A stretch of 64,000 nucleotides of DNA from Streptomyces rhizosphaerihabitans (GTDB lineage Bacteria > Actinomycetota > Actinomycetes > Streptomycetales > Streptomycetaceae): assembly GCF_025399795.1 (NCBI RefSeq), contig NZ_JAODTZ010000004.1:186001-250000 (forward strand), in the 5' to 3' direction. The notes beneath the pieces are model-generated. The model was not told where the DNA came from. It saw nothing but the letters and a program-made list of their open reading frames with translations, and ran no database searches. Made by a program: the position numbers and the translations under genes. Shown piece by piece: positions 1-7,559 of the stretch. Each line of letters begins with the position of its first letter. Position 1 is the first letter of the stretch.

Positions 1-96
1 GACATCGGCCAGCCCGCGGAGGCGTCCTGGCACGTCCTCGCCGATCCAGAAGGCAACGAGTTCTGCCTGCTCAAGCGCCGCCTCGATCCGGTCTGA
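1..96 (+). CDS. VOC (glyoxalase/bleomycin-resistance) family protein, C-terminal end
   Basis: Only the last 31 codons are in the window; the gene enters from the left. The tail reads W-H-V-L-A-D-P-E-G-N-E-F-C-L-L, the closing strand motif (DPxGNxFCLL) of the vicinal-oxygen-chelate fold, where the Glu is usually a metal ligand. Substrate cannot be told from this fragment. It ends in TGA and faces the sigma factor gene convergently across about 110 bp that shows nothing notable. Confidence 0.75.
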   Translation, partial: DIGQPAEASWHVLADPEGNEFCLLKRRLDPV

Positions 97-207
97 CGGT
101 CCTCGCCCAACCGATCGGCGCGGCCCTCACCCCGCAGCCGCCACGGTTCGAGGTGGCGGTTCCCGGCTCCAGTTGGCGGCTGGTGTTCTCTGTGACCGGT
201 CGCCGGG

Positions 208-1452
208 TCACCCGGAAGGGCGGTACCCCAGCTGGTCGCGGCGGCGCGTCAGGTGGGCGGTCTCGGCGGTGTTGCCCGCCAGCTCGATGGCCCTGTCGTA
301 GGCCGCGCGCGACTTCCGACTGCAGCCCAGCCGACGCAGCAGGTCGGCGCGGGTCGCGTGGTAGGCGTGATAGCCGGCCAACTCGTCCTCGAGACGGTCG
401 ACGGCCGCCAGCGCCACCTCCGGGCCGTCGAGCTCGGCGATCGCGATGGCTCGGTTGAGGGCGACGATCGGCGAGGGGTCGATGCGGACGAGCTGGTCGT
501 AGAGGGCGGCGACCTGCGACCAGTCGGTGTCGCGTACATCGCGGGCGGAGGTGTGCACGGCGTTGATCGCCGCGAGGATCTGGTAGCGACCCGGCGCCGC
601 ACCGGCGGCCAGGCGCTCGCGTACCAGCCGATGGCCCTCGGCGATCAGCGCCGCGTCCCAGGCCCCACGGTCCTGCTCGTCGAGGGCGACCAGTTCGCCG
701 CTCGGTGAGACCCGGGCGGTACGGCGGGCCTCGGTGAGAAGCATCAGTGCCAGCAGTCCGGCCACCTCCCCGTCCTGCGGCATGAGGGCACGGATCAGGC
801 GCGTGAGCCGGATCGCCTCCGCCGTCAGGTCGTGACGTACGGGATCGGTGCCGGGCCCGGTCGCCAGGTAGCCCTCGTTGAAGACGAGGAAGAGAACGGC
901 GAGTACGCCGGAGACGCGCCCCGGGAGATCCTCCGCGGACGGCACCCGATAGGGGATGCGAGCCGCCTTGATCTTGGCCTTCGCGCGGGTGATCCGCTGC
1001 CCCATGGCGCTCTCCCGCACCAGGAAGGCACGGGCGATCTCGGCCATGGTCAGACCGCCGACCATGCGCAGCGTCAGCGCCACACGGGCCTCCATCGCGA
1101 GCGCCGGGTGACAGCAGATGAAGATCAGCCGGAGCCGCTCGTCATCGATCGGGCCGAGAGGCTCGGGCGGGTCGTCGTACGACATCTGAGCCTCCTTCTG
1201 CTTGTCGCCGCGCTTGTTCTCGCGCCGGACCCGGTCGATGGCCTTGCGGTGGGCGGTCGTGGTCAGCCAGGCGCCGGGACCGGGCGGTACACCGTCGGCC
1301 GGCCACCGCTCGACGGCGGTCGCGAACGCCTCGGCGGCCGCCTCCTCGGCGATGTCGAGGTCACCGAAACGCCTGGCCAGGGTGGCGACCACCCGCGCCC
1401 ACTCCTCGTAGTGGGCCCGGGTGATCGCCTCCTGGACGTCGATCACGCTCAC
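208..1452 (-). CDS. ECF42-type RNA polymerase sigma factor with C-terminal TPR-like extension
   Basis: 414 aa, about twice the size of a plain ECF sigma factor. The N-terminal part carries sigma region 2 (ARRFGDLDIAEEAAAEAF, then W-L-T-T-T-A-H-R-K-A-I-D-R-V-R-R) and region 4 (LTLRMVGGLTMAEIARAFLV); the C-terminal 220 residues are a helical TPR-like domain as in the ECF42 group. Members of this group are encoded with DGPF/YCII proteins rather than anti-sigma factors, and that is what lies upstream: the GTG start overlaps the stop of the DGPF gene by 4 bp (GTGA), so the two are translationally coupled. How activity is controlled is not visible in the sequence; the C-terminal domain is the likely sensor (inference). 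Confidence 0.92.
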   Translation of the reverse strand: MSVIDVQEAITRAHYEEWARVVATLARRFGDLDIAEEAAAEAFATAVERWPADGVPPGPGAWLTTTAHRKAIDRVRRENKRGDKQKEAQMSYDDPPEPLGPIDDERLRLIFICCHPALAMEARVALTLRMVGGLTMAEIARAFLVRESAMGQRITRAKAKIKAARIPYRVPSAEDLPGRVSGVLAVLFLVFNEGYLATGPGTDPVRHDLTAEAIRLTRLIRALMPQDGEVAGLLALMLLTEARRTARVSPSGELVALDEQDRGAWDAALIAEGHRLVRERLAAGAAPGRYQILAAINAVHTSARDVRDTDWSQVAALYDQLVRIDPSPIVALNRAIAIAELDGPEVALAAVDRLEDELAGYHAYHATRADLLRRLGCSRKSRAAYDRAIELAGNTAETAHLTRRRDQLGYRPSG

Positions 1453-1772
1453 AGGAACGGCCGCACCTCGACCTTCCGATTGCAGGCCTTCGACCCCTCA
1501 GCCGCCAGCTTGAGCGCCACGTCGAGGTCGGGGGCCTCGATGACCCAGAAGCCGACGAGGTACTCCTTCGACTCCAGGAAGGGCCCGTCGGTGAACAACG
1601 CCTCCCCGCCGCGATTGTCGATCACCGTGGCCGTGTCGGGCCCCCCGAGGCCGCCGGCGAAGACCCAGTACCCCTCGGCCACGAGCCGGTCGTTGAACAC
1701 GTCGATCGCGGCCATCTCGTCCGGGGTGGCGAGGTCCGCCTTGTCATGGATCACGGAAACCAGGTACTGCAT
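1449..1772 (-). CDS. YCII-related / DGPF-domain protein
   Basis: 107 aa. The start at 1772 (MQYLVSV) is chosen because an AGGAGA-like ribosome site precedes it and homologues begin this way; a longer in-frame extension is low-complexity. The body contains T-D-G-P-F, the motif that names the DGPF family, and the dimeric alpha+beta YCII fold pattern (DLDVALKLAAEGSKACNRKVEVRP). Proteins of this type are regular partners of ECF42 sigma factors, and this gene overlaps the sigma gene by 4 bp. Biochemical role is not known for the family. Confidence 0.88.
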   Translation of the reverse strand: MQYLVSVIHDKADLATPDEMAAIDVFNDRLVAEGYWVFAGGLGGPDTATVIDNRGGEALFTDGPFLESKEYLVGFWVIEAPDLDVALKLAAEGSKACNRKVEVRPFL

Positions 1773-1928
1773 CTCGGATCGTCTCCTGTGCTCTGGGGAC
1801 ACCCCTCGCGGGCGACCTCTCACCCGTACTACGAACACCCTCGCCTCAATCCGACACCGCCACCCGGACCACTTTCGAGGAGCCTGCGGCCCGTTCCCGC
1901 GGCCCACACGGCGATAGCGTCGGGTGCC

Positions 1929-2459
1929 ATGATCGTATGGCTCAACGGCGCCCACGGCGCAGGCAAGACGACGACCGGTGCACTCCTGCAGCAGCTGATC
2001 CCGGATTCACGGGTGCTCGACGCCGAGAAGGTCGGCGAGACGCTCATGGACATCACGCCGGGGCTGCCCGGGCCCGGTACGGACAACTTCCAGCACTGGC
2101 CGCCGTGGCGGCAGCTCGTCGTCGAGACCGCCCGCCGCGTACTCGACCACACCGGCGGCACTCTGGTGATGCCCATGACCGTCCTGGTCGAGCAGTACTG
2201 GCGCGAGATCAGCACGGGCCTCGCCCAACATGCCATTCCGGTAAGGCACTTCGTCCTCCACGCCGACCAGGAAACCCTCCGCGCACGCATCGCGGGCGAC
2301 ACTGTTCTGGGCCCCGACTCCCCGTTCCGTCTCCAATACCTTGAGCCCTACGCCGAGGCGGCCCGCACGTGGCTGCACGCCGAGGCCGAGGTCGTCGACA
2401 CCACGCACCTCACGCCCGCCCAGGCCGCCCTGCGGATCGCGGAGGGCGTCAAGAGCTGA
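1929..2459 (+). CDS. P-loop ATP-binding protein, TmrB/kinase-like
   Basis: 176 aa, starting with a Walker A motif almost at the N-terminus (WLNGAHGAGKTTT, residues 4-16). The layout (MIVWLNGxxGxGKT, then a Leu-Asp-Ala-Glu segment and an H-x-x-R-x-R-I lid-like stretch near residue 117) resembles the tunicamycin-resistance protein TmrB and small nucleoside/adenylylsulfate-kinase-like P-loop proteins. Substrate is unknown; a resistance role should not be assumed. It is divergent from the DGPF/sigma pair, and the 156 bp between them must hold both promoters. An upstream in-frame extension to 1746 exists but overlaps the divergent gene and is not credible. Confidence 0.82.
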   Translation: MIVWLNGAHGAGKTTTGALLQQLIPDSRVLDAEKVGETLMDITPGLPGPGTDNFQHWPPWRQLVVETARRVLDHTGGTLVMPMTVLVEQYWREISTGLAQHAIPVRHFVLHADQETLRARIAGDTVLGPDSPFRLQYLEPYAEAARTWLHAEAEVVDTTHLTPAQAALRIAEGVKS

Positions 2460-2607
2460 GGTCCGCCCGCCACGCGAAGAAATTCCGCCCCTCCACTCCG
2501 ACACCACATGATCGGACCTGAAGGAAAAGCGCGGGCCCGCCGGAGGAATTCCGGTCAAACCCTGGCATCGGCCTCGCCGGGCATCACTTGCTTGGAACCA
2601 TCCCCGC

Positions 2608-3645
2608 ATGCGTCTCCCCCGGGCCTCACACACGGCTCTCCTCCTCTGCTTCGCCGCGGCGACGCTCACCGGCTGCTCCGGATCCGGCTCCGGCTCCGTG
2701 AACCGCTCGTCGGACGCCGCAGGAGCAGCCCGCAGGAGCAGTGCCGCGCCCTCCGTCCCGGCGGACTCCCGGCGGACCGAGCTGACCTTCGCCGAGGCGT
2801 CGCCGTCCGGGGCCGCAGACCTGCGCCGGACCACGGAGCGTCTGCGGGCCCGCGCCAGGGCGCTGGGGCTCACGGACGTACGCGTCGAGGCGCACGAGGA
2901 CGCCATCACCGTCACCGGTCCGAGCGTCGACGAGAAGCGCCTGATGACGCTGGGCGTTTCCGGCCGACTCGGTTTCCGTCCCGTTCTGGCGCTGGAGACG
3001 CCCGGCGCGACGCAGGTACCGCAACCGTCTCCCAGCGCCAGTTCCGATCCGGCGCAGAGGCGAGCGGTCACCGAAGGCCTGCGCCCGCGTGCCGCCGGGT
3101 CGGCGAGTGCCAGTGCCCTGCCGGTTCCGGCCGAGGGGAACGCGCAGGACATGGCACTCCAGCGGCGTTTCGCGGCACTGGACTGCCCACATCGGAAGAG
3201 GCGCGCATCAGAGAGGGACGACCCCGCTCAGGACTCCGTCGTCGCCTGCGGAGCGGACGGCAGCGCGTCCTCCCTGCGCACCAAGTACCTGCTGGGTCCG
3301 ACGGCCGTCGACGGCTCCCGTGTCGCGTCGGCGAAGGCGGTGCGCGACCAGCAGACCGGGAACTGGATCGTGCGGCTGGACTTCGACTCCGTCGGCACCC
3401 GGCGGTTCTCCGTCCTCACGGGGAATCTGTCCGGCAACACCGCGCCGCAGAATCAGTTCGCCATCGTCCTGGACGGCACCGTGATCTCCGCCCCGTCCGT
3501 CAGTCAGCGACTCGGCGGCGGCACCGCCGACATCTCCGGAAGCTTCACCCGGGAGTCGGCCGAGCAGCTCGCCGCCACCCTCGACTCCGGGGCACTCCCG
3601 GCCCCCTTGGCCCTCACCAGCGTGACCAGGCTCCCGCACGCCTAA
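2608..3645 (+). CDS. Lipoprotein with SecD P1-like (head subdomain) fold
   Basis: 345 aa. The N-terminus is a lipoprotein signal (hydrophobic stretch then L-T-G-C, Cys about residue 23) followed by a Ser/Gly linker. The mature part resembles the periplasmic P1 region of the SecD translocase subunit: an FAEASPSGAADLRRTTERLRARARALG base segment, then G-R-L-G-F-R-P-V, and near the C-terminus NQFAIVLDGTVISAPSV followed by GGGTADISGSFTRESAEQLAATLDSGALP, which is the SecD head pattern. The transmembrane channel of SecD is absent, so this is a free surface-anchored P1 domain. Function is unknown; a chaperone-like or secretion-accessory role is only inference. Confidence 0.85.
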   Translation: MRLPRASHTALLLCFAAATLTGCSGSGSGSVNRSSDAAGAARRSSAAPSVPADSRRTELTFAEASPSGAADLRRTTERLRARARALGLTDVRVEAHEDAITVTGPSVDEKRLMTLGVSGRLGFRPVLALETPGATQVPQPSPSASSDPAQRRAVTEGLRPRAAGSASASALPVPAEGNAQDMALQRRFAALDCPHRKRRASERDDPAQDSVVACGADGSASSLRTKYLLGPTAVDGSRVASAKAVRDQQTGNWIVRLDFDSVGTRRFSVLTGNLSGNTAPQNQFAIVLDGTVISAPSVSQRLGGGTADISGSFTRESAEQLAATLDSGALPAPLALTSVTRLPHA

Positions 3646-3770
3646 GGGCTGTCGTTCGGATCATGCCGCAGACGCGGGGTGTGGCACGCACGTCTGCACC
3701 GGTCGACGCCCGACGGTCGCCGTACGGACGGCTGAAGGGCCCTCACCCCAAAACCCTTGGAGGACCGACC

Positions 3771-4088
3771 TTGTCATCGTCGTCCGCGCACTGGAGCGCA
3801 TACGAGATCTTCGCCGTCCTGTCGGGAATCATCCTGACAGGAGCGGCCTTCGTGCCCGGAGCAGGGGTCAAGGACCGGGCATGGTCCGTCCTGGGCGGGA
3901 TCTTCCTCGTCTGGTACGGGTGGTACGTCGCCCACCAGACGACGGGCACGTTCCGTTTCCCCGTCGTCATCTTCCTGATCCCGCCGGGCGCGGTGATCTA
4001 CCTGCTCGTCAAGGCGTTCGGCCACTCGGGCGGCCAGGCCTCCCCGCCCGGCTCCGACGGGCGCGGCACCCCGGGGATCGACGGCTGA
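3771..4088 (+). CDS. Small membrane protein, unknown function
   Basis: 105 aa from a TTG start at 3771 with GGAGGA 7 bp upstream, which decides the start. Three hydrophobic segments are visible (about residues 10-30, 36-54 and 60-82), then a Gly/Pro/Ser-rich hydrophilic tail, consistent with a small integral membrane protein. It follows the SecD-P1-like lipoprotein on the same strand after 125 bp and may be co-expressed with it. No family was recognised. Confidence 0.7.
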   Translation: MSSSSAHWSAYEIFAVLSGIILTGAAFVPGAGVKDRAWSVLGGIFLVWYGWYVAHQTTGTFRFPVVIFLIPPGAVIYLLVKAFGHSGGQASPPGSDGRGTPGIDG

Positions 4089-4109
4089 GATCCCCGGCGG
4101 CGCCCCGAA

Positions 4110-4502
4110 TCAGGAACGCTTGGCGTCCCGCTCCTCGTTCTTCTCCTTGATGCGTACCGCTTCCTTGCGGGCCTCGGCCTGGGTGGCGCGCTCACGGCGG
4201 AGCCAGGTGGGCTCCTCCGTCTTCAGCGCCTCGATCTGCTCGGTGGTGAGAGCCTCGCTGACGCCGCCGCGGGCAAGTCCCGCGATGGAGACGCCGAGCT
4301 TGGCCGCGACGACCGGCCGCGGGTGCGGGCCGGTGCGGCGCAGCTCCTGGAGCCACTCGGGCGGGTCGGTCTGCAGCGCGTTCAGCTCGGCACGGGAGAC
4401 AACACCCTCCTGGAACTCGGCGGGGGTGGCCTCGAGGTACACACCCAGCTTCTTCGCCGCGGTGGCAGGCTTCATCGTCTGGGTGGTCTGGTGCGAACTC
4501 AT
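4110..4502 (-). CDS. DUF5997 family protein
   Basis: 130 aa, basic and charged, with the conserved core MKPATAAKKLGVYLEATPAEFQEGVVSRAELNAL and a P-x-W-L-Q-E-L-R-R-x-G-P-H-P-R-P motif, followed by a Lys/Glu/Arg-rich helical tail. The family is found in actinobacteria with no known function; the helical repeats (AELNALQTDPPEWL... and TEQIEALKTEEPTWL) look like two copies of one helix-turn unit and could bind DNA. It is divergent from a LysR effector-domain gene, an arrangement often seen for this family, suggesting the two act together (inference). Confidence 0.85.
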   Translation of the reverse strand: MSSHQTTQTMKPATAAKKLGVYLEATPAEFQEGVVSRAELNALQTDPPEWLQELRRTGPHPRPVVAAKLGVSIAGLARGGVSEALTTEQIEALKTEEPTWLRRERATQAEARKEAVRIKEKNEERDAKRS

Positions 4503-4583
4503 GGGTCAAGGGTATCGAGCGCTCGGGCCCCCGCCGACCATCGCGGGTGCGGCTCCCATGGCCACGCCGGGTAATCTGACGTG

Positions 4584-5396
4584 GTGACCGGCTCCGAAGC
4601 ATCCCCCTCGTTCAGGCTCGCCTACGTTCCGGGGGTGACGCCCTCGAAGTGGGTGCGGATCTGGAACGAACGGCTGCCGGACGTACCCCTGGCCCTCGTC
4701 CCGGTGTCCGCCGCCGAGGTGTACGACGTCCTGCGGCGCGGCGACGCCGACGCGGGCTTCGTCCGGCTGCCGGTCGACCGGGCCGACCTCAGCGCGATCC
4801 CCCTCTACACCGAGACGACAGTCGTCGTGGTCCCCAAGGATCACATCGTGTCGGCGGTCGAGCAGGTCTCCGGTGAGGACCTCGCCGACGACATCGTGCT
4901 GCACCCCCTCGACGACCCGCTGGAGTGGGAGCGGCTGCCGGGCAAGCCCGCGCTGGAACGGCCCGCCAGCACGGAGGATGCCGTCGAGCTCGTCGCGGCG
5001 GGCATCGGGGTCGTGGTGGTTCCTCAGTCGCTCGCCCGCCTCCACCACCGCAAGGACCTGACGTACCGGACGGTCACGGACGCCCCCGAGTCACGCGTGG
5101 CGCTGGCCTGGCCGGAGGACCGGACCACCGATCTGGTGGAGGATTTCATCGGCATCGTGCGTGGCCGCACGGTGAACAGCACACGAGGGCGTTCGCAGCC
5201 CCCGGCCGGGGCGCAGCAGAAGGACCGCGGCGCGGCCAGGTCCACGCCCCGGAAGTCGGACTCGGGCGGCGGCGCACGGCGCAAGCCCGCGCCCGGCAAG
5301 GGCGGCGGCAAGGCCACGGGCAAGAACCCCCGCAGCAGCGGTAGCGGCGGCCCGAAGGGCGGCGCCAAGCGCGGCAAGCCCCGCCGCAGCTCCTGA
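4584..5396 (+). CDS. LysR substrate-binding-domain protein lacking the HTH, with basic tail
   Basis: 270 aa (GTG at 4584; a GTG one codon earlier is equally possible). Residues about 8-195 match the type-2 periplasmic-binding effector domain of LysR regulators: FRLAYVPGVTPSKWVRIW, a GDADAGFVRLP segment, a VVVVPKDH strand and the second-lobe ELVAAGIGVVVVPQSLA. The roughly 60-residue winged HTH that should precede it is missing, with no room upstream for it. The last 70 residues are Lys/Arg/Gly/Ser-rich (KPAPGKGGGKATGKNPRSSG and on), a possible nucleic-acid-binding tail. Divergent from DUF5997 by about 80 bp. Confidence 0.85.
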   Translation: MTGSEASPSFRLAYVPGVTPSKWVRIWNERLPDVPLALVPVSAAEVYDVLRRGDADAGFVRLPVDRADLSAIPLYTETTVVVVPKDHIVSAVEQVSGEDLADDIVLHPLDDPLEWERLPGKPALERPASTEDAVELVAAGIGVVVVPQSLARLHHRKDLTYRTVTDAPESRVALAWPEDRTTDLVEDFIGIVRGRTVNSTRGRSQPPAGAQQKDRGAARSTPRKSDSGGGARRKPAPGKGGGKATGKNPRSSGSGGPKGGAKRGKPRRSS

Positions 5397-5502
5397 TCCG
5401 GTCCGGGTTCGGGTTCGGGCCGCGCGAGGCGTTTCCGAGCTGCACGAACAGTGATCCCGGGGCGCGTCGGCCGGGTTCACGAAGCACGCTCCCCGGCAGT
5501 GC

Positions 5503-5533
5503 TTGACCTGGAGCGCGCTCCAGGTTCTACGGT
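5503..5533 (+). promoter_or_regulatory. MerR-type promoter with 20-bp palindromic operator
   Basis: A -35 box TTGACC (5503-5508) and a -10 box TACGGT (5528-5533) are separated by 19 bp, the over-long spacing typical of MerR/SoxR-controlled promoters, where the activator untwists DNA. A perfect 20-bp palindrome, ACCTGGAGCGCGCTCCAGGT (5506-5525), fills the spacer. The ATG of the MerR gene lies 7 bp after the -10 box, so the transcript is predicted to be leaderless. Autoregulation by the adjacent MerR protein is a strong inference. Confidence 0.85.
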
Positions 5534-5539
5534 TTCTCC

Positions 5540-5959
5540 ATGACCAGCGGACAGCCCCTCCCGCACGCCGCGGAACCGACCCTCACGATCGCCCAGGTCG
5601 TCGACCGCACCGGCCTCTCGCACGACACGTTGCGCTACTACGAGAAGGCCGGCCTGATCGAACGGGTCGGCCGGACCACCGGGAACCAGCGGCGTTACCT
5701 GGCGGCGGACCTGGCCTGGCTGGAGTTCCTGATCCGGCTGCGGGAGACCGGCATGTCGATCGCGGACATGCAGCGGTTCGCGGAGCTGCGCGCCCGGGGC
5801 GATGCGACGGTCCCCGACCGGCTGGCGATGCTCCGGGAACACCGCGCCGACCTCAAGGAGCGGATCCGCGCGCTGCGCCGGAACGCGGCCGCGCTCGACG
5901 ACAAGATCGACCACTACGAACGGCTGCTGGAGCGGCCGGGATCGGACGACCCGATATGA
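5540..5959 (+). CDS. MerR family transcriptional regulator
   Basis: 139 aa. The N-terminal winged HTH is clear (TIAQVVDRTGLSHDTLRYYEKAGLI, then GNQRRY), followed by a long dimerisation helix and a short C-terminus with no cysteine cluster, so it is unlikely to be a metal or redox sensor of the MerR/SoxR type; the DMQRFAELRARGDATVPDRLAML segment is usual for the AdhR/NmlR-like branch. It overlaps the next gene by 4 bp (ATGA), forming a two-gene operon with a carboxymuconolactone-decarboxylase-fold protein. Expression is predicted to come from the palindromic 19-bp-spacer promoter immediately upstream. Confidence 0.93.
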   Translation: MTSGQPLPHAAEPTLTIAQVVDRTGLSHDTLRYYEKAGLIERVGRTTGNQRRYLAADLAWLEFLIRLRETGMSIADMQRFAELRARGDATVPDRLAMLREHRADLKERIRALRRNAAALDDKIDHYERLLERPGSDDPI

Positions 5960-6408
5960 ACGACGCCGTGAAGAACACCGAGTCCACCACGCGCGAGGAG
6001 CGTTTCGAGCACGGCCTGCAGGTCCTCGACCGGGTGGACGGCGAGGCCGGCCGGCGGGTGGTCGCCGCACTCGGTGACATCAACCCCGAGCTGGGCCACC
6101 AGATCGTCGCCTGGGGTTTCGGGGACATCTACGACCGGCCCGGACTCGCCCCGCGCGACCGTCAGTTGGTGACCCTCGGCATGCTCACCGCGCTCGGCGG
6201 CTGCGAGACCCAGCTGGAGGTGCACGTCAACGCGTCGCTGAACGTGGGGCTCTCCCCCGAGCAGATCGTCGAGGCGCTGCTGCACTCCGCCGTCTACTGC
6301 GGTATTCCGAAGGCGATGAACGCGACCCTGGTCGCGAAGAAGGTCTTCGGCGAGCGCGGTCTGCTGCCGGCCGGGCAGCAGACCACGGCCGGCCCTGCCG
6401 CCGCCTGA
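5956..6408 (+). CDS. Carboxymuconolactone decarboxylase (CMD/AhpD-fold) family protein
   Basis: 150 aa. The AhpD-like helical core is visible: L-A-P-R-D-R-Q-L-V-T-L-G-M-L-T-A-L-G-G, then C-E-T-Q-L-E-V-H-V-N-A-S-L-N-V-G-L-S, and P-E-Q-I-V-E-A-L-L-H-S-A-V-Y-C-G. The C-x-x-C pair of peroxidase-active AhpD is not present; there is a single Cys before the E-x-x-x-H segment, as in gamma-carboxymuconolactone decarboxylase-type members. Coupled by ATGA overlap to the MerR gene, it is likely the regulated enzyme. Substrate unknown. Confidence 0.88.
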   Translation: MNDAVKNTESTTREERFEHGLQVLDRVDGEAGRRVVAALGDINPELGHQIVAWGFGDIYDRPGLAPRDRQLVTLGMLTALGGCETQLEVHVNASLNVGLSPEQIVEALLHSAVYCGIPKAMNATLVAKKVFGERGLLPAGQQTTAGPAAA

Positions 6409-6540
6409 TCCTCAGGGCGAGCCGACGACGCGCCGTCCGATATCCCGGATTTCGATCGGCAGATCGAACGGCAGGATAGGGAGGGGCTTGAGCGCGTCAC
6501 CGGGTCGCGCGGCTCCGGACTGAACGGGGAGCGGGACGGT

Positions 6541-6984
6541 ATGGGCGAGTTCTGGCCGGTGCGGGACGTACTGACGTACCTGACCGGGAGCTGGCGCGTG
6601 GAGCGCACCGTGCGGGACCTCGCGAGCGACGCGGAGGGACGCTTCACCGGCACGACGGTCTTCGCACCGCTGGAGGACGAGGGGCTGCTCCACCACGAGT
6701 CGGGCACCTTCGTGTGGCAGGGCGTCGCGCGGCCCGCCGAGCGGACCCTGCGGTTCCTGCCGGGACAGGACCCCGCGACCGCTCTCGTACTGTTCTCCGA
6801 CGGCCGCCCGTTCCACGAGCTGGATCTGACGAGCGGGCGGTATGTCGCCGACCATCCCTGCGCGGCGGACCTCTACCGGGGCGAGTTCACCGTCCGGGAC
6901 GAGCGGCACTGGCGGTCCGTCTGGCGGGTGCGGGGGCCCTCGAAGGATCTGGTGCTCAGCACCGGCTACACACGCCTGGACTGA
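6541..6984 (+). CDS. DUF6314 family protein
   Basis: 147 aa soluble beta-rich protein. Visible landmarks are YLTGSWRVERTV near the N-terminus, a central FVWQGVARPAERTLRFLP and a C-terminal CAADLYRGEF / WRSVWRVRGPSKDLVLSTGY. These match a lipocalin-like actinobacterial family (DUF6314) of unknown role. The 3' end overlaps the convergent histidine-phosphatase-fold gene by 19 bp. Confidence 0.8.
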   Translation: MGEFWPVRDVLTYLTGSWRVERTVRDLASDAEGRFTGTTVFAPLEDEGLLHHESGTFVWQGVARPAERTLRFLPGQDPATALVLFSDGRPFHELDLTSGRYVADHPCAADLYRGEFTVRDERHWRSVWRVRGPSKDLVLSTGYTRLD

Positions 6985-7559
6985 GCGATCGCCCCGTCGA
7001 AGCGCAGATTCCAGCGACCCGCCCGGCCCGTCACGGTGATCGCCGACAGGGGGCGGACATCGATGTTCCAGTACGTCGACGGCGGCGCCTTCAGCGCGTA
7101 GACCAGCGCGGCCCGGACCACCGACGGCTCGGCCACGGCGACGATGCTGCCGCCGTCGTCGAACGGCCTGGTGTCGAGCCAGGCGCCGACGCGGGCGATG
7201 AAGGACAGCAGGCTCTCGCCGCCATGGGGCGTGGAGCGTGGGTCGGCCAGCCAGGAGTCCACGGCCTCGGGCTCGCGTGCCATGGCCTCGCCCAGGGTGA
7301 AGCCCCGCCAGCGGCCCATGTCGCAGTCGCGCAGGGCGAGCTGGACCAGGGGGGCGTAGCCGAGGACGTCACCGGTGGCCCGGCTGCGTGGCGTCGGCGC
7401 GCAGTAGCGCAGCTCGGCCGCCGCCAGCGGCAGCAGCCCGGCGGCGGCGCGCTGCACTTCCTCCCATCCCGCCTGGTCCAGCGGCCGGTCGTCCTCGAAG
7501 CGTTCCGCGAGCAGCGAGGAGCTGCGCGCGGCGGCGACGAACGTGACCCGAAGATGCAT
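6966..7559 (-). CDS. Histidine-phosphatase-fold protein lacking both catalytic histidines
   Basis: 197 aa. The protein follows the phosphoglycerate-mutase-like layout: N-terminal strand MHLRVTFVAAARSSSLLAERF where LxRHGET is expected, then a PTPRSRATGDVLG helix, a D-M-G-R-W-R-G loop, T-P-H-G-G-E-S, and IVAVAEPSVVRAAL where the second catalytic HGGxxR should be. Both catalytic His positions are replaced, so phosphatase chemistry is doubtful. Relatives of this sequence type are recalled as CobC-like proteins near cobalt transporters, but no cobalamin gene or riboswitch is adjacent. It sits downstream of a long repeat tract. Confidence 0.8.
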   Translation of the reverse strand: MHLRVTFVAAARSSSLLAERFEDDRPLDQAGWEEVQRAAAGLLPLAAAELRYCAPTPRSRATGDVLGYAPLVQLALRDCDMGRWRGFTLGEAMAREPEAVDSWLADPRSTPHGGESLLSFIARVGAWLDTRPFDDGGSIVAVAEPSVVRAALVYALKAPPSTYWNIDVRPLSAITVTGRAGRWNLRFDGAIAQSRRV

